Shown: positions 60,500 to 64,000 of the stretch, piece by piece
Position numbering within the stretch: the first letter of the stretch is position 1
Layout: every line of letters begins with the position of its first letter
Source: VXYL01 sp965199915
Lineage (GTDB): Bacteria; Pseudomonadota; Gammaproteobacteria; Pseudomonadales; Azotimanducaceae
NCBI GenBank assembly: GCA_965199915.1
Contig: OZ241348.1
Span: 4,092,001 to 4,156,000, forward strand
Reading direction: 5' to 3'
Length of the DNA stretch: 64,000 nt
Notes under the pieces: generated by a model
Databases searched by the model: none
What the model was told of the DNA's origin: nothing
What the model saw: the letters and a program-made list of their open reading frames with translations, nothing else
Translations under genes and position numbers: made by a program

Positions 60500-62701
60500 C
60501 TACGGTTGGTCGCCGTCCTCGCCAAGCGCCCAGAGCACGAACGCGTACTCCTCCGCCACTTCGCGCAGCGAGTCGAAGCGGCCCGATTTGCCGCCGTGTC
60601 CGGCCCCCATGTTGGTCTTCAACAGCAGCGGACTCGCGCCCTGTTTGAGAGTGCGCAGTTTCGCCACGTACTTCGCCGGCTCCCAGTAGGTGACGCGCGG
60701 GTCGCTCAAGCCGGCGGTGACCAGCATCGGCGGGTAGCGCCCGGCCTTGAGCTGATCATACGGCGAGTAGGAGCGGATGAGGTGGAACGCGGCCTCGTCC
60801 GCAATGGGATTGCCCCACTCGGGCCACTCGATGGGCGTGAGCGGCAGCGAAGTGTCCAGCATGGTGTTCAGCACGTCCACGAACGGCACGTGCGCCGCGA
60901 CCGCGCCCCAGAGCTCCGGCGCTTGATTGACGGCGGCGGCCACCAACTCGCCGCCGGCGCTGCCGCCGCCGATGGCGATGCGGCCCTTGGCGGCGAATCC
61001 CTGGTCGATGAGATGGCGGGCCACGTCCACAAAGTCGTTGAAGGTGTTCGCTCGCGCCTCGCGCTTGCCGGCCTCGTACCAGTGGTAGCCGAGCTCGTCG
61101 CCGCCGCGCACATGGGCGATGGCGAAGACGAAACCGCGATCGAGCAGCGAAAGGCGCGCCGCGGAGAAGGTCGGCATGGTGGCGTGGCCGTAGGCGCCGT
61201 AGCCGTACAGGTACAACGGCGCCGCGCCGTCCGGCGCCGCGTCCCGCGCGTGGACGATGGAGATGGGCACTTGCGCGCCGTCGCGCGCGGTCGCCGTCAG
61301 GCGCTTTGTCACATAGCGGGATCGATCGTAGCCGCTGGGAATGCGCCGCACCTTGCGCACGCGCAGTTTTTCGGTGGGCAAGTGGTAGTCGTACACGGTG
61401 TCCGGCGTGACCAGCGACGTGTAGTGCAGGCGCAACGCCGCGGCGGCGTATTCCGCGTTGTCGCCGAAGCCCACCGCACGCGCCTCTTCGGGGAAGGCGA
61501 GGCGCTGTTCGGCGGGCCCTTCCCGCTCCGCGCTCTCGTTGTGAAGCAGGCGGATTTCGTCGACGCCGCCGATGCGCTCCTTCACGGCCACGAAGTCGCG
61601 GAACACTTGGTAATCCAAAAGATAGCGCTCGTCGGACGCGGGCACCAGCGCGCGCCAAGCCGCCGGCGACGGATCGTCATCCGGGGCGGTGACAAGCCGG
61701 CCGTTCTTGTGCGTGTCGTTGGTCTTGATGACGAAGCGGCCGTCTTGGTGGTCCACCGTGTATTCGTGCTCCGTTCGACGGGGCGAGACCACCACCGGCG
61801 GCCGCGTTGGATCGTGCAACGGGACGAGACGCGCCTCGCTGGTCACGTGGTCCGCGGTGGCAACGACCAGGTGCCGTCTCGAGGCGGTGCGCGAAACGCC
61901 CACGAAGAAGCCGGGGTCTTCTTCCTCGTAGATGACCGCATCGTCCGCCACCGGCGCGTCGAGCGTGTGCAGCCGCACTTGGTGTGGTCGCCACTGCGCG
62001 TCGACCACCGTGTAGAAGAACGCCGAGTCGTCCGCGGTCCACACCGGATCGCCTTGCGTGTCCTCGATGACGTCGCCGCGCAACTCGCCGGTCGCCAAGT
62101 CCTTCACGCGCAGGGTGAAGCGCTCGGCGCCGGTGGTGTCGGTGCTGTACGCGAGCAGACGGCCGTCGTTGGACGTGGCGAAAGCGCCCAAGCGAAAGTA
62201 GTCCGTCGCGCTCGCGAGCGCGGGTTCGTCCAAGATCACCTGCGCTTTGCGGGTTGGCCCGGTGGCGGCGGACGGGTCGTCGTCGGCCGGCCAACGGGAC
62301 CAGACGTGGTACTGGCCGCCCGGCCGGAAACGCCACTGGTAGTAGTAGCCGTCCTTCCGCACGGGCACGCCGGCGTCGTCTTGCTGCTGCCGCGCCTTGA
62401 TTTCGTCGAAAAGCGTGTCCACCAGCGCTTGGCGCGGCGCCATCATGGCCTTGAAGTAGGTGTTCTCCGCCTGCAAATACGCGAGCACGTCCGCGTCGTC
62501 GACCGTCGGGTAGCTCGGGTCCTTCAGCCAGTGGTAGGGGTCTTCCAGCGTGACCCCGTGGACGGTTTGCGACCACGGGCGGCGCTCCGCTTGCGGCGGC
62601 TTCGGCGTGTCGCTCATCTGCGAACAAGCTGGCAAGGCGAGGGCCGGCAGCACCAACGCCGCTCCGCAAACGCGCCGCCGAGCGTCAATCGGGCAGCCCA
62701 A
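60500..62701 (-). CDS. S9-family (oligopeptidase B-like) serine peptidase, probably a lipoprotein
   Basis: Protein of 733 residues with a beta-propeller first half and an alpha/beta hydrolase half. The catalytic Ser is in IAIGGGSAGGELVAAAV, Asp in VTAGLSDPRVTYWEP, His in GAGHGGKSGRF. Also LYGYGAYGHATMPTF and HVRGGDELGYHWYEAGK, typical of OpdB/PtrB. From TTG 62701 a signal-like segment ends ALPACS, predicting lipidation; if ATG 62617 is used instead, the protein is cytosolic. It overlaps the end of the acyl-CoA dehydrogenase gene by 17 bp. Confidence 0.92.
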   Translation of the reverse strand: MGCPIDARRRVCGAALVLPALALPACSQMSDTPKPPQAERRPWSQTVHGVTLEDPYHWLKDPSYPTVDDADVLAYLQAENTYFKAMMAPRQALVDTLFDEIKARQQQDDAGVPVRKDGYYYQWRFRPGGQYHVWSRWPADDDPSAATGPTRKAQVILDEPALASATDYFRLGAFATSNDGRLLAYSTDTTGAERFTLRVKDLATGELRGDVIEDTQGDPVWTADDSAFFYTVVDAQWRPHQVRLHTLDAPVADDAVIYEEEDPGFFVGVSRTASRRHLVVATADHVTSEARLVPLHDPTRPPVVVSPRRTEHEYTVDHQDGRFVIKTNDTHKNGRLVTAPDDDPSPAAWRALVPASDERYLLDYQVFRDFVAVKERIGGVDEIRLLHNESAEREGPAEQRLAFPEEARAVGFGDNAEYAAAALRLHYTSLVTPDTVYDYHLPTEKLRVRKVRRIPSGYDRSRYVTKRLTATARDGAQVPISIVHARDAAPDGAAPLYLYGYGAYGHATMPTFSAARLSLLDRGFVFAIAHVRGGDELGYHWYEAGKREARANTFNDFVDVARHLIDQGFAAKGRIAIGGGSAGGELVAAAVNQAPELWGAVAAHVPFVDVLNTMLDTSLPLTPIEWPEWGNPIADEAAFHLIRSYSPYDQLKAGRYPPMLVTAGLSDPRVTYWEPAKYVAKLRTLKQGASPLLLKTNMGAGHGGKSGRFDSLREVAEEYAFVLWALGEDGDQP

Positions 62702-63839
62702 GCACGCGCTTGGCGACGATGTTGCGTTGAATCTCGTTGCTGCCGGAATAAATGGATGCCGCGCGACCGGCCAGAAACCCGCGCGCGTCGCCAAGTTCCC
62801 GCGCGTCGAACCCCGCGCCTTCCCAACCGAGACCCCGCGTGCCGCGCATCTCGACGAACAACGCGGACTTGTCCTGCTGCAACTCGGTGCCGTACATCTT
62901 GAAGATGGAAGTGGCCGGGCCGGGCGTGCGCCCGTCCTTGGCCTCTTCCACGGTGCGCCGCTGGGTGAGCCGAAACGCTTGGTCGTTGATGTTGTGGACG
63001 ATGACGCGGTCGCGCAACGGGTCGTTCGCGATGCGCCCGTTCTCCTCGCCGAGGTACTTCTTCGCTTCGCCTTCCAGCGTCGGGCCGGCCTCGCGCGCCG
63101 CGGCGCCGCCCACCAGCGTGGCCATGCTGCCGCGCTCGAACTGCAACAGGCGCTTGCCGACCGTCCAACCCTTGTTCAGTTCGCCCACCAGGTCGTCTTT
63201 GCGCGCGATGGCGTTGTCGAAGAAGGTCTCGCAGAAGGGCGAGTTGCCGCTGATCAGGCGGATGGGCTTCACCGTGACGCCCGGCTGACGCATGGTGAGC
63301 AGCACGAAGCTGATGCCTTCGTGCTTGGGGGCGTCCGGGTCCGTGCGCACCAGCGCGAACATCCAATCCGCCACTTGCGCCCCGGACGTCCAGATCTTCT
63401 GGCCGTTGATGACGAAGTGGTCGCCGTTGTCGACGGCGCGCGTGCGCAAGCTGGCCAAATCCGACCCGGAGCTGGGCTCGCTGTAGCCTTGGCACCAATT
63501 CACCTCGCCGCGCACGATGGGCGGCAAATGGCGGCGTTTCTGTTCCGCGGTGCCAAGCTCGAGCAGCGTGGGCCCGATGAGCGACAGCCCCATGCCGCCG
63601 AACGGCACCGGCGCCCGCAGCCGCCGCAACTCTTGGATGAGCGCCATGTACTCGGCGTTTTCCAATCCGCCGCCGCCGTACTCCGTGGGCCAGGTGGGGG
63701 CGGACCATCCCTTTTCGATCAAGCGCTCGCGCCACAGCCGGTGATCGTCCGCGCCGCCGCCAGCGCCGGCGCGCGCGCCGGCGGGACAGTTCTCCTCCAA
63801 CCATGCCCGCGTCTCGGCGCGAAAGTCATCCAACGTCAT
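62685..63839 (-). CDS. Acyl-CoA dehydrogenase family protein (second copy)
   Basis: FAD-dependent dehydrogenase of 384 residues. MTLDDFRAETRAWLEENCPA, WPTEYGGGGLENAEYM, the flavin loop CQGYSEPSSGSDLASL then KIWTSGAQVADWMF, and an ASIYSGSNEIQRNIVAKRVL end, typical of FadE-like and cholesterol-type ACADs. ATG 63839 has GGAGGAG upstream. Only distantly like the gene at 37800. No fad operon is visible. Confidence 0.94.
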   Translation of the reverse strand: MTLDDFRAETRAWLEENCPAGARAGAGGGADDHRLWRERLIEKGWSAPTWPTEYGGGGLENAEYMALIQELRRLRAPVPFGGMGLSLIGPTLLELGTAEQKRRHLPPIVRGEVNWCQGYSEPSSGSDLASLRTRAVDNGDHFVINGQKIWTSGAQVADWMFALVRTDPDAPKHEGISFVLLTMRQPGVTVKPIRLISGNSPFCETFFDNAIARKDDLVGELNKGWTVGKRLLQFERGSMATLVGGAAAREAGPTLEGEAKKYLGEENGRIANDPLRDRVIVHNINDQAFRLTQRRTVEEAKDGRTPGPATSIFKMYGTELQQDKSALFVEMRGTRGLGWEGAGFDARELGDARGFLAGRAASIYSGSNEIQRNIVAKRVLGLPD

Positions 63840-64000
63840 CGCATCTCCTCCAGTTGGAAGCGGGGTCAAAGGCGGCATCCTACTCCGATTTGGGCTGCGC
63901 TTGGCGCGGCGTTGCCGGTCTTCGCGCCCAAGAAACCGATCGCGCCGCCGCGGAATGGGTTATGGTTTGCGCTCGCGGGTGTGCGAAAGGAGCGAAACGT
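63840..64000 (+). other. Upstream region of a gene starting just past the window
   Basis: 161 bp with no gene. GAAAGGAG at 63985-63992 is a good ribosome site, so a plus-strand gene probably starts at about 64000. Confidence 0.5.

Noticed and set aside
1..64000. tRNA, rRNA genes or a prophage
   Set aside because: No recognisable tRNA or rRNA sequence and no phage structural or integrase genes were seen by eye; a tRNAscan-type run was not possible.

Overview
The window looks like one chromosomal segment of a high-GC gammaproteobacterium. The evidence is the conserved block truA-trpF-trpB-trpA-folC-SPOR protein-cvpA-purF, together with lpxH, bamE and recN, a heme o synthase and a large TonB-dependent receptor. 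The species cannot be named from the sequence. Housekeeping genes alternate with stretches rich in insertion sequences, short dispersed repeats and broken genes, so the genome appears to be under active rearrangement.

Layout. 1-6.3 kb: heme o synthase (ctaB), a DDN/F420-type small oxidoreductase, two PH-domain (YdbS/YdbT-like) membrane proteins, an HpcH/HpaI aldolase and a seven-repeat FG-GAP/CRTAC1 lipoprotein. 6.3-9.7 kb: a Fic protein with an N-terminal HTH and a changed catalytic motif, whose start codon abuts three 44-bp repeats; a frameshifted TPR lipoprotein; and a 96-bp tandem array. 9.7-20.6 kb: a D-aminoacylase-like amidohydrolase, a DegT-family aminotransferase whose 5' side is split off by two nested ISs (an ISAs1-type element inserted in the end of an IS4-type element), two paralogous small lipoproteins, a ThuA-domain protein and a TonB-dependent receptor. 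20.8-24.2 kb: a HIT protein, then a compact nitric oxide reductase operon (small membrane protein, norC, norB, cytochrome c).

24.3-32.6 kb is the most accessory-like part: a GIY-YIG/RAMA-like/HTH protein, a RES-type toxin whose antitoxin gene carries a frameshift, a NYN-domain protein, a FixL-FixJ oxygen-sensing pair that keeps the heme-ligand residues, an IS110 remnant fused to an Rpn fragment, and an intact IS481-type element with 5-bp target duplications. It ends against a MoxR-like AAA+ ATPase / VWA-protein pair (32.7-36.1 kb).

36-64 kb: membrane glycosyltransferase-like (GT-C) genes, two acyl-CoA dehydrogenases, folD-lpxH, DUF1289-purF-cvpA-SPOR-folC-trpA-trpB-trpF-truA, an ArsC-like protein read through from a DUF222 fragment, a tandem pair of large GT-C-like proteins, hisG-hisI, bamE, recN and an S9 peptidase. 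Four dispersed-repeat families recur here. One of them (R4) supplies GTG starts to two GT-C genes and, as an inverted pair, forms a MITE-like element inside one of them.

Functionally, norCB plus cytochrome c, FixLJ and heme o synthase indicate respiration tuned to low oxygen and NO. The trp, his, pur and folate genes indicate prototrophy. The Fic, RES, GIY-YIG, NYN and Rpn genes form a toxin/nuclease-rich accessory set. Three independent single-base indels break otherwise recognisable genes (8.86, 15.08 and 25.68 kb); these could be real decay or consensus errors.
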